From contig CAWKOH010000016.1 in NCBI GenBank assembly GCA_963851245.1, forward strand, positions 1 through 64,000: a stretch of 64,000 nt of DNA, written 5' to 3'. Position 1 is the stretch's first letter. Every line of letters starts with the position of its first letter. The position numbers and the translations under genes were made by a program. Below, piece after piece: positions 8,697 to 17,487 of this stretch. The notes under the pieces were generated by a model. The model did no database searches and had not been told where the DNA came from. It saw only the letters and a list, made by a program, of their open reading frames with translations. This DNA is from CAWKOH01 sp963851245. Lineage in GTDB: Bacteria > Actinomycetota > Acidimicrobiia > Acidimicrobiales > Palsa-688.

Positions 8697-10377
8697 GCGT
8701 CGCCGGGCGGGTCTCTACTGCCGGGTGAGCACGGACGAGCAGGCCGAGTCGGGCACATCACTCGACGTTCAGCTCGAAAAGTGCCGGGCCTACGCGTCCG
8801 TTCACAACCTCGACGCGACGGAGTACGTGGACGCCGGAGTGTCCGGATCGCTCGACGCTCGACCCGCGCTTGATCGGCTACTCGCTGACGTGCGGTCCGG
8901 GCTGCTCGACGTGGTTGTCGTCGCCAAGTTCGACCGGTTCGGACGCAGTCTCCACTTCACAGCGCAGGTGATCCACGGGTTGGAATCCCTCGGCGTTGAG
9001 TTCGTCAGCATCGAGGAGCGGGTTGATAACACCCCCGCTGGACGTTTTCAGCGGAACGTGCTGTTGAGTGTCGCCGAGTTAGAGCGCGAGGTGATCCGCG
9101 ACCGGATGGTCTCAGGCGTGACCGCCGTCGCTCGGCGAGGGTTCTGGCCTGGCGGGCCGGCGCCGTTCGGGTACAGGGTGGTGCGAGGGGAGAAACACGC
9201 CCGGGTGGAGATCGACCCCGATGAGGCCGAGACAATCCGGCTCATGGTGGCGTGCATGGTCGACAAGAGCATGTCCACCCTTGAAACGGCCCGCCATCTC
9301 AACGCGGCTGGCCGTCCGCCTCGCCGTCTTGGCCGGTGGACCAGCCAAAGCCTCCGACACGTTGTCCAGAACGGGACGGGATGGTCCGGCCGTTGGGAAT
9401 ATCGCCGGGCCGCCCGTAAAGGCAAGCCCGGCCGCGACCCTCAAGGCAAGTACGGGTCGCCCATCTGGCTGGATATCCCGTCTATCCTGACCCCCGAACG
9501 GCACGAAGCCGTCAAGGCCGCGCTCGCACGTAGCTCGACCGGGCCTGTTGCCAAGAAGAACCTCTATCTGCTGTCGGGTCTGATCACATCCCCGCACGGC
9601 GCGAACTTCCAGGGAGTTACCCGTCCCGGCGGTCTTGCCCTGATGCGCTGCGCCGGGGCACACACTCAGCTCCCGCCCGAGGAGAGATGCTCCTGCCACA
9701 CTATCGTCGTGCCGTTCGTCGAGAAACTCGTGTGGGACGAAGTGACCCGTGTGCTCTCCGACCCCGACGAACTTCAGGCCAGAGCCGAGGGGGTGCTGGC
9801 GGGCTTGGAGTCTGTGCAGCCCCGCGACGATCTGGCCGCCCTGCGACGCCGGGTGATAGCAGCCCAAAAGGCTCTCGGTGACGCCTACGCCCGCGCCCTG
9901 AGGCTCAACCTTGACGACCAGGCTCTCGCCCACGCCACCTCCCAACTCTCCGACGACCTGGAGACCGCCAAGCGCCGGCTAGCGAGGGCCGAAGCGTGGG
10001 CTAGGACCAACAGCGACACTCGCTCCCGCGTGGAACGCATCTGGTCTCTCGCAGACAGCGCCCGCCGAAACCTCGACTCGGACGATCCCACCCTTCGCCG
10101 CCGCATCCTCGAAGTGCTCGGCGTCCGAGTCCGGGTAACCGGCTGGGAGACCTGCACAACATGCGCGGGCGGCGGATTAGTCGCCGCGGAGCCCGACCCC
10201 ATAACCGGAAAGCGGAAGAAAGGAATGGCCGGAGCGTGCGTGTGCCCCACCTGTTGCCGCACCCGCCACGTCCCGCTCCTCACGATCACCGGAGAGATAC
10301 CAGACGCATCCAGTCTCGGAGGCGCACCCGCCGGTAGTCCCGGTTGGCCATTCGAGGTCGTCGCCGGCGCATCGTAA
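8686..10377 (+). CDS. Large serine recombinase (site-specific integrase)
   Basis: A 563-residue resolvase/invertase-type integrase, intact in frame. The catalytic domain starts with AGLYCRVSTDEQ, with the nucleophilic serine at about residue 15. The other catalytic arginines lie in the FDRFGRS and ELEREVIRDRM regions. The recombinase domain follows (GGPAPFGYRVV, then WTSQSLRHVVQN). A zinc-ribbon/coiled-coil C-terminal part follows (LRRRVIAAQKAL, then SRVERIWSLA), and a late Cys cluster reads CTTCAGGG ... CVCPTCC. GTG 8686 is the start. It is the last gene before the junction with the tadA remnant 65 bp downstream, so it is the likely agent of that insertion. Such enzymes recombine short attP/attB sites without host factors. 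Confidence 0.92.
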   Translation: MQAERRRAGLYCRVSTDEQAESGTSLDVQLEKCRAYASVHNLDATEYVDAGVSGSLDARPALDRLLADVRSGLLDVVVVAKFDRFGRSLHFTAQVIHGLESLGVEFVSIEERVDNTPAGRFQRNVLLSVAELEREVIRDRMVSGVTAVARRGFWPGGPAPFGYRVVRGEKHARVEIDPDEAETIRLMVACMVDKSMSTLETARHLNAAGRPPRRLGRWTSQSLRHVVQNGTGWSGRWEYRRAARKGKPGRDPQGKYGSPIWLDIPSILTPERHEAVKAALARSSTGPVAKKNLYLLSGLITSPHGANFQGVTRPGGLALMRCAGAHTQLPPEERCSCHTIVVPFVEKLVWDEVTRVLSDPDELQARAEGVLAGLESVQPRDDLAALRRRVIAAQKALGDAYARALRLNLDDQALAHATSQLSDDLETAKRRLARAEAWARTNSDTRSRVERIWSLADSARRNLDSDDPTLRRRILEVLGVRVRVTGWETCTTCAGGGLVAAEPDPITGKRKKGMAGACVCPTCCRTRHVPLLTITGEIPDASSLGGAPAGSPGWPFEVVAGAS

Positions 10378-10441
10378 AGTCCCGGCGTATTGGGAGAAAA
10401 AGGGGCCCTGACCAGCACCTCAGTGTGAACAGAAACGTCAA
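10378..10441. other. Probable att junction between integrase and tadA remnant
   Basis: This interval separates the integrase stop from the first codons that read as tadA. The tadA frame is closed by a TGA at 10409-10411, and recognisable TadA sequence begins only at about 10442 (GDPEAMPLLLTL). The attachment core should therefore lie here or a few bases either side. The partner site on the far side of the element was not found in the window, so the core cannot be defined. Confidence 0.5.
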
Positions 10442-10862
10442 GGTGATCCTGAAGCGATGCCGCTGCTGCTCACGCTGTCGTCGGGGGTGCAGGGGTTCAC
10501 CACCATCCACGCCGGTTCGGCCCGCCAGGCGCTGTCCCGGCTGCGGTTCATCTGCCAGCTGGCGGAGACGGGGTCGGAGCTGAGCGTCGCCGCCCTCTCC
10601 GCTCTGGTGAGTGAAGCGGTGGACCTGGTGGTGCACTGCGCCCGGCAGGGGCCGGACGTCAGGGTGACAGAGGTGCTGGCGGTCGAGGACCTGCAGGTGG
10701 CGGCGGGCACGGTGGCCTTCACCACCACCTCCATCTTCGCCCGGTCCCGGTTCGGCGATCCGCTCGAGTGGACGGGCAACCTGCCCGGTGCGGGCGGCCC
10801 GGGCCCTCGAGCTGCAGGGCTTCGACGTACGGGCCCTGACCGGAGGGGACCTGTTCCGATGA
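10442..10862 (+). pseudogene. tadA: tadA/cpaF 3' fragment (pilus ATPase), truncated
   Basis: Only the C-terminal ~140 residues of a TadA/CpaF secretion ATPase are present. The piece retains the family segment SSGVQGFTTIHAGSARQALSRL (around residues 10-30) that follows the Walker B/His boxes, but the nucleotide-binding N-terminal two thirds are missing. The frame changes near 10790; the alternative frame gives RAARALELQGFDVRALTGG and ends at TGA 10860-10862, overlapping the tadB ATG. No start codon with an SD precedes the homology. The best explanation is that the integrative element on its left has split the gene and the 5' part lies beyond the window. Confidence 0.8.
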
Positions 10863-11750
10863 GCGTGCCCGTGCTCGGAGTCGTGGCCGCGGCCCTGGCG
10901 GCAGTCGGGGCCTACCTCATCTACTCGTCGGTGGCGTTCGGTTGGAAGGGCGTGGCCCCCCGGGTGGGCCGCCGGCGCCGGAGCGGACCGGACGTGATCA
11001 GGACGTGGATGGTCCAGGCCGGACTGGGTCAGGTCCGCGCGGTCGAGTTCGCGGCCTCGGTGGGTGCAATGGCTCTGGCCGGGCGCGGTGGGGGCGTACG
11101 TGCTCTTCGGCGGCGTTCTGCCGGCGCTGGTGGCGAGCTGCTTTGCTGCCGCGTTCCCGGTCTCCGCTTACCGAGCCCGGCGCAGGGCCCGGATGGCTGC
11201 GGCCGCGGAAACGTGGCCTCGTCTCCTCGAGGAGCTCCGTCTCCGCACCGGATCGCTGGGGCGATCTATCCCGCAGGCATTGTTCGAAGTCGGCCACCGG
11301 GCACCGGCCGAATGGCGCCCGGCGTTCGCGGCCGCCGAACGCGAGTGGCTGCTCACGACCGATTTCCCGCGCACCGTCGCCCTCCTCAAGGATCGCCTAT
11401 CGGATCCGTCCGTCGACGTGGTATGCGAGACGCTGATGGTGGCCCACGAGATTGGCGGGTCCGACCTGGACTCGAAGCTGGCCGACCTAATCGCAGAAAG
11501 GGTCCTGGATCTTCAAGGGCGCAAGGACGCGGCCAGCCGTCAGGCCGGCGTTCGCTTCGCCCGCCGGTTTGTGCTTCTGGTGCCCCTGGGCATGGCGGTG
11601 GCGGGCCTGACCATCGGAACGGGCCGGTCTGCCTACGAGACGCCCGGCGGCCAGATCGCGGTCGCGTTCGGGCTTCTGGCGGTGCTCGCGTGCTGGGTCT
11701 GGTCAGGGCGCCTGATGCGCCTGCCGGAGGAACCGCGGGTGTTCCGATGA
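10859..11750 (+). CDS. tadB: TadB-like pilus assembly membrane protein, one frameshift
   Basis: An inner-membrane platform protein of the Tad/type IVc pilus system (type II secretion F-like domain). The N-terminus has a hydrophobic helix (VVAAALAAVGAYLIYSS). After a basic stretch come AGAVGAYVLFGGVLPALVAS and the cytoplasmic T2SSF segment (WPRLLEELRLRTGSLGRSIP), with two C-terminal helices. The frame shifts by one base near 11065-11090 in a GCC-GGG-CGC-GGT run. The start ATG overlaps the tadA stop (ATGA), and the end overlaps tadC in the same way, so the three genes form one translationally coupled operon. Confidence 0.82.
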
Positions 11751-12655
11751 TCCGTGTCGCCCTCGGGGCAGGCGTGCTGGTGTGGGCGGGCACCACGCTC
11801 TTGCTCTCGTGCTGGGCCCGGATGGACCGGCCCACCCTGCTCGACCGGCTGCGCCCCTATCACCCTGGAACGCTGTCGGCTCCTGCCGACCGCGGGGTGT
11901 TTTCGGTCTCGTCGCTGCGCGATGTGATCGGCCCGCTGGCCCGGTCCAGCGGTGATCGTCTGGCCGGCTTGTTCGGCGTCACTGAATCCGTTTCCGTTCG
12001 CCTTCGCCGTATTCATTCAGCCATGGACGCCACCGCCTTCCGGGTCCGCCAGCTGCTCGTGACCGGAGCATCGCTGGTGGTCGGGGCCCTGATCGCGGCC
12101 GTGAGGGGCCTTCCAGCTGCTGTGGCGGCGTTCCTGGTGCTTGGCCTTCCGGTGCTCACCTTCCTGGTCATCGAGCAGCGCCTGGCCCGGGCCTCCGACC
12201 GGTGGAAGCGGGATCTTGCCCTTGAACTGCCGGTGGTCAGTGAGCAGATAGCCATGCTCTTGAACGCCGGCTATTCGTTGGGCGCGGCCCTCGCGCGCGT
12301 TGCGGCTCGAGGGCGCGGCTGCGTGGCCCAGGATCTGTCGGTAGTCGTCAACCGGGTGCGCCAGGGCGTGTCCGAGACCGAGGCTCTGCGCGAGTGGGCG
12401 GAACTGGCTCAGGTGGAAGGCGTCACCCGGCTGGTCGGGGTGCTGGCCCTCCACTCGGAGGCAGCGGACCTGGGGCGGTTGGTCTCCGCCGAAGCCGGCC
12501 AGGCCCGGCGGGACCTCCACCGCCGAACTTTGGAAGCGATCGAACGGAGGGCTCAGCAGGTGTGGGTTCCTGTCACGGTGGCGACGCTCGTCCCCGGCGT
12601 GATCCTGCTGGCGGTGCCCTTCCTCTCAGCTCTTCGACTCTTCGCCAACTCGTGA
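11747..12655 (+). CDS. tadC: TadC-like pilus assembly membrane protein
   Basis: 302 residues, intact. The second T2SSF-family platform protein of the Tad pilus machine, expected to pair with TadB in the cytoplasmic membrane. It has a hydrophobic N-terminal segment (VALGAGVLVWAGTTLLLSCW), a pair of central helices, and the conserved cytoplasmic part (LALELPVVSEQIAMLLNAG, then LRRLV-like LARLVGVLALHSEAADL). The C-terminal helix ends VPVTVATLVPGVILLAVPFL. The start ATG overlaps the tadB TGA by two bases. Confidence 0.87.
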   Translation: MIRVALGAGVLVWAGTTLLLSCWARMDRPTLLDRLRPYHPGTLSAPADRGVFSVSSLRDVIGPLARSSGDRLAGLFGVTESVSVRLRRIHSAMDATAFRVRQLLVTGASLVVGALIAAVRGLPAAVAAFLVLGLPVLTFLVIEQRLARASDRWKRDLALELPVVSEQIAMLLNAGYSLGAALARVAARGRGCVAQDLSVVVNRVRQGVSETEALREWAELAQVEGVTRLVGVLALHSEAADLGRLVSAEAGQARRDLHRRTLEAIERRAQQVWVPVTVATLVPGVILLAVPFLSALRLFANS

Positions 12656-12680
12656 AATTTGCAGGAACGAAAGGACATTC

Positions 12681-12872
12681 ATGACCGAATACCACCGCAA
12701 GCGGGCCCGTGACGAGCGGGGCGAGGGCGTGATCTCGGCGGCCATTGCCGTCCTGGTGATGGCCTTCATAGGAGTTGCTATGTGGGTGGCCTTCAGCTCC
12801 ACCTTCAACCACGCCGCCACCCACGTCAACAATCAGGTCAACTGCATCGGCCAGACCTCTTCCAACTGCTGA
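12681..12872 (+). CDS. Flp/TadE-type pilin-like peptide
   Basis: A 63-residue prepilin-like protein. The basic, charged N-terminus (MTEYHRKRARDERGEG) is followed by a single hydrophobic helix (ISAAIAVLVMAFIGVAMW) and a short polar tail with two cysteines. The position right after tadC and an AAAGGA site 8 nt before the ATG support expression. It is the best candidate for the major pilin of this locus. The predicted prepilin cleavage would be near the GEG/VIS boundary (inference). Confidence 0.7.
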   Translation: MTEYHRKRARDERGEGVISAAIAVLVMAFIGVAMWVAFSSTFNHAATHVNNQVNCIGQTSSNC

Positions 12873-12877
12873 ACCGG

Positions 12878-13291
12878 TTGGCCTTGTCTGGTCGGAACCC
12901 GGAACCTCCGATCCGGCCGCGCTCCGAAACCGGCACGGCCGTGGTGGGGACCCTGGTCGGGTTCTTGATCTTCCTGGTGCTGCTCCTCCTATCGGTGCAG
13001 ATCCTGGTCCGTCTCTATGCCGCGTCGGCGCTCACGGCGTCGGCGACGGCCGCGGCGGAGATGGTCGCCGACTCCAGTGAACCGGCAGCAGCGGTGCCAG
13101 GGGCGGAAGCGTCCGCCCGGTCACGGCTCGGAACCTTCGGTGCCACCCGGACCACCTTCGACTGGCGGGAAGTGGACCCCCAGCAGGTGGTGCTCCAGGT
13201 GAACGGCCGCAGTCCGGCCTTCCTGCCCTTACCGGCATCGTGGCTGACGATCCAGCGCACGGTGACGGTGCGGACTGAGAGGTTCAGGTGA
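12878..13291 (+). CDS. TadE-like minor pilin / pilus assembly protein
   Basis: A protein of about 137 residues with a single N-terminal membrane helix (GTAVVGTLVGFLIFLVLLLL) followed by an Ala-rich helix (LYAASALTASATAAAEMVA), the layout of TadE/TadG-type pseudopilins. The start is uncertain: TTG 12878 or TTG 12884 are the nearest options after the pilin stop at 12872. The end overlaps the next GTG (GTGA). Confidence 0.62.
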   Translation: MALSGRNPEPPIRPRSETGTAVVGTLVGFLIFLVLLLLSVQILVRLYAASALTASATAAAEMVADSSEPAAAVPGAEASARSRLGTFGATRTTFDWREVDPQQVVLQVNGRSPAFLPLPASWLTIQRTVTVRTERFR

Positions 13292-13782
13292 AAGGGCGGC
13301 CGCCGCGCACTCCCGGCTCGTCCCTGGATCCTTCCCCGTCGCGTTGCTCCGGCGAGCAGGGCTTCGTCGGTGGCTTCGAGGGCCTCCTATTCGGAGTCCT
13401 GATATTCGTCGTTGGCACCCTCCTCGTCGCGGATGCCTGGGCCGTGGTCGATACGAAGTTCGCAGTGGTGGAGGCGGCCAAGCAGGCGGCGCGGACCTAT
13501 GTCGAGGCACCCAGCGCTGCTGCGGCCGGGCCGGAAGCCGAGCAAGCCGCCGACCAGGCGCTGGCCGGCTACGGGCGGGATCAGCGGCTGGCCGGGGTGA
13601 GCTTGGTGTCGGGAGGCTTCGGGCGTTGCCAGCGGATAACCATCGCGGTGTCCTATCCGTCCCCAATGCTCGAGCTTCCCGTGGTGGGGCGGATCGGCTC
13701 CGGTGAGACGGTGCGAGCCGACCATTCGGAGCTGGTTGACCCCTTCAGGTCGGGGCTGCCCGGCACGTCGTCATGCGCGTGA
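13288..13782 (+). CDS. TadE/TadF-like pseudopilin
   Basis: 164 residues beginning at a GTG that overlaps the previous stop. After a Ser/Pro-rich N-terminus comes a glycine-led hydrophobic helix (EGLLFGVLIFVVGTLLVA), then an Ala/Glu-rich helical stretch and a beta-rich C-terminus ending with a Cys. This matches small membrane-anchored Tad assembly proteins. The following gene starts inside its last codons. Confidence 0.6.
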   Translation: MKGRPPRTPGSSLDPSPSRCSGEQGFVGGFEGLLFGVLIFVVGTLLVADAWAVVDTKFAVVEAAKQAARTYVEAPSAAAAGPEAEQAADQALAGYGRDQRLAGVSLVSGGFGRCQRITIAVSYPSPMLELPVVGRIGSGETVRADHSELVDPFRSGLPGTSSCA

Positions 13783-14285
13783 GGGTGCGGACAGGAGGCA
13801 GGGACCACGGCAGCGTCCTGGCATTGGTGCCGGCCGGCTTCCTGGTGCTCATCCTTCTGGCGGCCCTGGCCGTGGACAGCGCGGTGAGCTACTTGGGGCA
13901 GGAGCAGTTGCACGATGCCCTGAGCGGGGCGGCCAATGATGCCGTTACCGCCGCGCTCGACAACACCTCCTTCTACCGCTCCGGGGCCATCACGATCGAT
14001 CCGGTTGCGGCGGGGCGGGTCGTATGCGCCTCCGTCGCGGCTCAGAACGCCCCTGCCCTCCAGGGCCTGCAGGTGTGGATGGCTGTGGACGGGGACTCGC
14101 TGAGGCTAAGAGGGGAGGCGGAAGTCGACAGCGTCTTCGGGCGGGCCATTCCCGGTTTGGCGCACCACACCGTGCGGGCGTCGGTGGCGGCGGTGGCCGC
14201 TCAGGGTCCTGTTGCCAGCACTGCTGCGCCCGGCTCACCTGGTGCGGCTGAAGCGCTCATGCCGTTGCGGTGCGGCCCGAGCTGA
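13773..14285 (+). CDS. TadG-like (pilus assembly) membrane protein
   Basis: 170 residues. The N-terminus GSVLALVPAGFLVLILLAAL is a membrane helix of the Tad_Flp-type helix found in TadE/TadG proteins. It is followed by AVDSAVSYLGQEQLHDALSG, a heptad-like segment typical after that helix. No von Willebrand-type domain is present, so it is a short member. The ATG overlaps the previous gene by 10 bp. It is the last gene of the plus-strand tad operon. Confidence 0.62.
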   Translation: MRVRVRTGGRDHGSVLALVPAGFLVLILLAALAVDSAVSYLGQEQLHDALSGAANDAVTAALDNTSFYRSGAITIDPVAAGRVVCASVAAQNAPALQGLQVWMAVDGDSLRLRGEAEVDSVFGRAIPGLAHHTVRASVAAVAAQGPVASTAAPGSPGAAEALMPLRCGPS

Positions 14286-14290
14286 CCCCT

Positions 14291-14370
14291 GACTGGCGAG
14301 CGGTGGCTGGCGGGTGTGGCTGGCGGGTGTGGCTGGCGAGCGGTGGCTGGCGAAGCGGTGGCTGGCGAGC
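14291..14370. repeat. GGTGGCTGGCG tandem repeats between convergent genes
   Basis: About six imperfect copies of a 10-14 bp unit built on GTGGCTGGCG with GAGC or GGGT spacers fill the gap between the last tad gene and the minus-strand gene ending at 14372. The array is non-coding as far as can be seen. It is prone to slippage and assembly collapse, so copy number may be wrong. Confidence 0.75.
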
Positions 14371-14371
14371 C

Positions 14372-15137
14372 CTAGCTGACCGGGATCGTCTGTCCCACTT
14401 CCAGTAGACGCTGACCGGCTGCGACGAGCGCCGAAGCAGCCGCAGCTGCGGTGGACGCCGGTGGGAACGGCCCCGCCGGTTCCAAAAGGTGCAAGCCGTC
14501 CGTGATCTCGGACAGGGCGGCCCGCCAGGCTGCCGCGATCGCCGGCGTTGGCGGAGGTCGCAGCTTCTGGGCCTGGACCAGACCGTTGCGGAGGGAGACC
14601 AGGTCGACGGCCGAGACGTTGGGCCGGGTCGTTCCCATGCCCATTACCTCGCGGCTGAACCGGGGTCAGGTCTTCGATCAGGGCGGTGATGGTCGGCATG
14701 GCTTGCCGGCCCCAGGACGCCTGGAGCTGCTCGGGAGAGCGAGCCGGCCGGGTGGTAACTGCCGCGACCGTGCCAATGATGGCGGCGGCAACGGCTATCT
14801 CTACGAGGGCGATTCGCCACCTTCTCGAGCGGGTGATCCGCCGCAGCGCCGCGGCGGCCCGAAGTCGGACGAGCTCGAGCCGAGGCCGCCGGCTCGGTGC
14901 GGGCGGCGGAGGTGGGGGAGGCGCGAAGGCAACGGGTCCAGGCCGCCGGTACCAGGGCCGGTAGTCATCGACTTCCGCCGGCGGAGCCGGACCCGGCCGC
15001 GGGACGGGCACCCGGCCCCATCTCCCGGTGAGCACCGGTCCCGGTCCGCTCCGCTCGGAACCCTCGCGGCCGGTGAGGGCGCGGCTGGGCGCGACCGCCA
15101 CGGGCCGGATCGGATCCGGCCAACCTCCCCGGTGCAC
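14372..15137 (-). CDS. Proline-rich single-pass membrane protein, frameshifted
   Basis: No family is recognised. Reading from GTG 15137 there is a Pro/Arg-rich, probably cytoplasmic N-terminus of about 95 residues, including a run of seven prolines. It is followed by one membrane helix (RRWRIALVEIAVAAAIIGTV) and an extracellular part starting RPARSPEQLQASWGRQAM. Near 14645 the frame changes. The continuation (VDLVSLRNGLVQAQKL, then EITDGLHLLEPAGP) ends at TAG 14372-14374 and has normal composition, while the original frame turns Arg/Ser-rich. The open frame continues upstream of 15137 without a start, so the true start could lie further back. Confidence 0.5.
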
Positions 15138-15422
15138 TTCGGCCTCCTGATGCTCCTCGGGGTCCCGTAGGTCGAGCAGCCGGTCGTCGGGGCGAAGGTC
15201 GAGGTCGTTGTCGTCGGCATCAATCTTGGTTGCCAGGACAACCAGGCTATGGCCGTGGGGCGCCCAAGGGGCGGAGGGCCAAGGCCGGGCTGTTTCGGGT
15301 GGGTTGGCGGCGGGCGGCGGAGGGCCGCTCCACTCGGCTGTTTCGCTCTATTTGGCGAGGAGAGGAGGCCCGGTCCCTCGGACGCTGTCGCGCCGGCGCC
15401 GGTCGAGCACAATGGCGAACCG

Positions 15423-16082
15423 ATGCGCCTAGTGATCGCCACCTGCAGCGTCGACTACGCCGGTCGGTTGTCGGCTCACCTTCCCTCTGCCACCCGCCTT
15501 CTCATGGTCAAAGCCGACGGCTCCGTCTCGGTGCACGCCGACGGCGGCGCCTACAAGCCGCTGAACTGGATGTCCCCACCCTGCCGCCTCCGGACCGAGC
15601 CGGACCGATGGGTGGTCAGCAACGACAGAGGCGAGACGCTGACCATCCATCTCGAGACGGTTCATTCCGAGATCGAGCGCGACCTCGGCTTCGATCCGGG
15701 GCTCCAGAAGGACGGAGTGGAGGCGCACCTCCAGGAGTTGCTGGCCGCCAATCCGGAAGTGCTGGCGGCCGGGCTGAGCCTGGTGAGGCGCGAGTACCCG
15801 ACCGACATCGGCCCCGTCGACCTGCTCTGCCGGGACGCTGAGGGGAGGGTGGTGGCGGTCGAGATCAAGCGGCGGGGCGAGATCGACGGGGTCGAGCAGC
15901 TGTCGCGCTACCTGGAACGGCTCGACCTCGATGGTCGCCTCCGGCCGGTGCGGGGGATCCTGGCCGCCCAGCAGATCAAGCAGCAAGCCCAGGTCCTGGC
16001 CGCTTCCCGGGGTATCCGGTGCGTGGAGGTCGATTATGAGCAACTCAAAGGAGTGGACACGGGGAGGCTCACCCTCTTTTGA
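15423..16082 (+). CDS. nucS: Endonuclease NucS (mismatch-specific)
   Basis: 219 residues starting at ATG 15423 (MRLVIATCSVDYAGRL), the usual NucS N-terminus; the frame is open further upstream but is low-complexity there. The N-terminal DNA-binding domain is followed by a RecB-like nuclease core with Asp about residue 133 (GPVDLLCRD), Glu 147 and Lys 149 (VAVEIKRRG), then GVEQLSRYLERL. The end GRLTLF resembles the clamp-binding tail of actinobacterial NucS. It cleaves mismatched DNA in the non-canonical mismatch repair of actinobacteria that lack MutS/MutL. Confidence 0.93.
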   Translation: MRLVIATCSVDYAGRLSAHLPSATRLLMVKADGSVSVHADGGAYKPLNWMSPPCRLRTEPDRWVVSNDRGETLTIHLETVHSEIERDLGFDPGLQKDGVEAHLQELLAANPEVLAAGLSLVRREYPTDIGPVDLLCRDAEGRVVAVEIKRRGEIDGVEQLSRYLERLDLDGRLRPVRGILAAQQIKQQAQVLAASRGIRCVEVDYEQLKGVDTGRLTLF

Positions 16083-16188
16083 GTGAGTTCAGAACTGGAA
16101 TGCAAGAATATCCCATCTTTGTGCAGAGTAGTTCACCATATATGATGTAGTACTCGACACAAAGCAGGGGCCTCTGGCCGCCGGCCGC

Positions 16189-17487
16189 CTACTGAGACTC
16201 GAACTCCGCGTCGGTCCAGGTGCCGAGTGAACCCGGCTGGATCCTCGCCGGCGCCACCGAAGGAGGTGCGCCGTCCGCCCGCCGCTCGGCCACGGCCAGC
16301 ACCGCCTTCATCACCGGGTCCACGATGGGGGCGGGGAGCGGGTTGCCGTCGCGCAGGATCTCCTCGAGCTTGCGCTCGGGCACGTGGACGGGACTGGCCA
16401 CGGCCAGCTCCACGCCCTGGAGGAGGCCGTTCAGGGCCCGACCCGACTCGGCCCGGCCCCGCGGGTTGCGGGGCGAGCGGCTGAAGGCCGGCATGATCCG
16501 CTCCCCGGGCACCCCGATCTGCACCAGAGACCGGACCAGCGAAGCCAGCGAGTGCACCCCCTTCATGCCGGGCGCCCCAACCGCCACCACGACCGTGGCC
16601 CTCAGGGCAGTGGCCCGGGCCAGGTGGTTACGTTCCTCGACGTCGATGGAGCCTCCCTCGCTCTCGCCCTCGAAGTCACCGGTGACGTCCGCCACGACCG
16701 CCTGAAACGAACGGCGCAGCCCCTCGATGCTCGCCTCCACCGCTCTGGGGCGCAGCGCGCTCCAGGCCTCGGGCTGGCGCAGGCCGAGCAGCAGGTGGTA
16801 GCCCCGCCGCGGCACGTCGAAGGTGGACCGGCGGATCTCGTCGGGATCCGGCCTGGCCAGACGGTGGGCCTCGACCAGCTCCTGAACGCCGGGGCCGAGG
16901 TCGAGGGCGTCGTGGAGCATGGCCAGGTCACCCCGGCGGGCCAGATCGGCCAGCAGCACCCGCCGGCCGAACCGGGCATCGGCGGACAGCCCCTGGGCCA
17001 GGGCCATGGCTACGGTCGACGCCCCCGTCCCGCCGGGGCCGCAGACGGCGAACATCTGGGCCTGCCACATGGGGGCGGAATGGGTGTCGAGGGCGGCCGG
17101 AAGCTGATCGGCCCGGCCGATCATCCGGGCGTAGGCCGAAAGGATGTCCAGGAGCTCGTCGCGGCTGAAATCCCCGGGCAGGTCGGCGGTAAGGCCCAGG
17201 TCCAGCACCGAGTAGGAGGGGGCCCGATCGCTGTGCACCAGGATCACCGGGGTAACGGACTGTGTCGCAACCTCGACCAGGTCCCGGTCCAGGCCAGGAG
17301 CGTCGGCGTCCACCAGCAGGGCCGAATGAGGCCGTCCGGACGTCAACCGCACCCGCACCTCTTCCGCCGACACGCACTTCACGAAGTCCGCCGCGATGGT
17401 GGCCGAGGTGCTCCACTGGGCCAGTGCCTGGAACCACGGCGCCCGCGCCGGAGCCAGGCCCAGGAGAACGTACCGCTCGGTGGTCAC
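16189..17487 (-). CDS. tadZ: TadZ/CpaE-like pilus localisation ATPase
   Basis: A 432-residue ParA/MinD-superfamily protein with an N-terminal receiver-like part (about residues 1-135). The deviant Walker A motif is FAVCGPGGTGASTVAMALAQG near residue 155, followed by VLLADLARRGDLAMLHDAL. In Tad systems TadZ marks the pilus assembly site. The signature lysine position reads GGTGAST instead of GGxGKT, as seen in some TadZ members with altered ATPase. The start overlaps the cpaB stop by 4 bp. It is on the opposite strand to tadABC, about 3.5 kb away. Confidence 0.8.
   Translation of the reverse strand: MTTERYVLLGLAPARAPWFQALAQWSTSATIAADFVKCVSAEEVRVRLTSGRPHSALLVDADAPGLDRDLVEVATQSVTPVILVHSDRAPSYSVLDLGLTADLPGDFSRDELLDILSAYARMIGRADQLPAALDTHSAPMWQAQMFAVCGPGGTGASTVAMALAQGLSADARFGRRVLLADLARRGDLAMLHDALDLGPGVQELVEAHRLARPDPDEIRRSTFDVPRRGYHLLLGLRQPEAWSALRPRAVEASIEGLRRSFQAVVADVTGDFEGESEGGSIDVEERNHLARATALRATVVVAVGAPGMKGVHSLASLVRSLVQIGVPGERIMPAFSRSPRNPRGRAESGRALNGLLQGVELAVASPVHVPERKLEEILRDGNPLPAPIVDPVMKAVLAVAERRADGAPPSVAPARIQPGSLGTWTDAEFESQ

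Noticed and set aside
14291..14370. Tandem repeats as a CRISPR array
   Set aside because: Units are 10-14 bp with no unique spacers of equal length and no cas genes. No CRISPR array was seen anywhere in the window.
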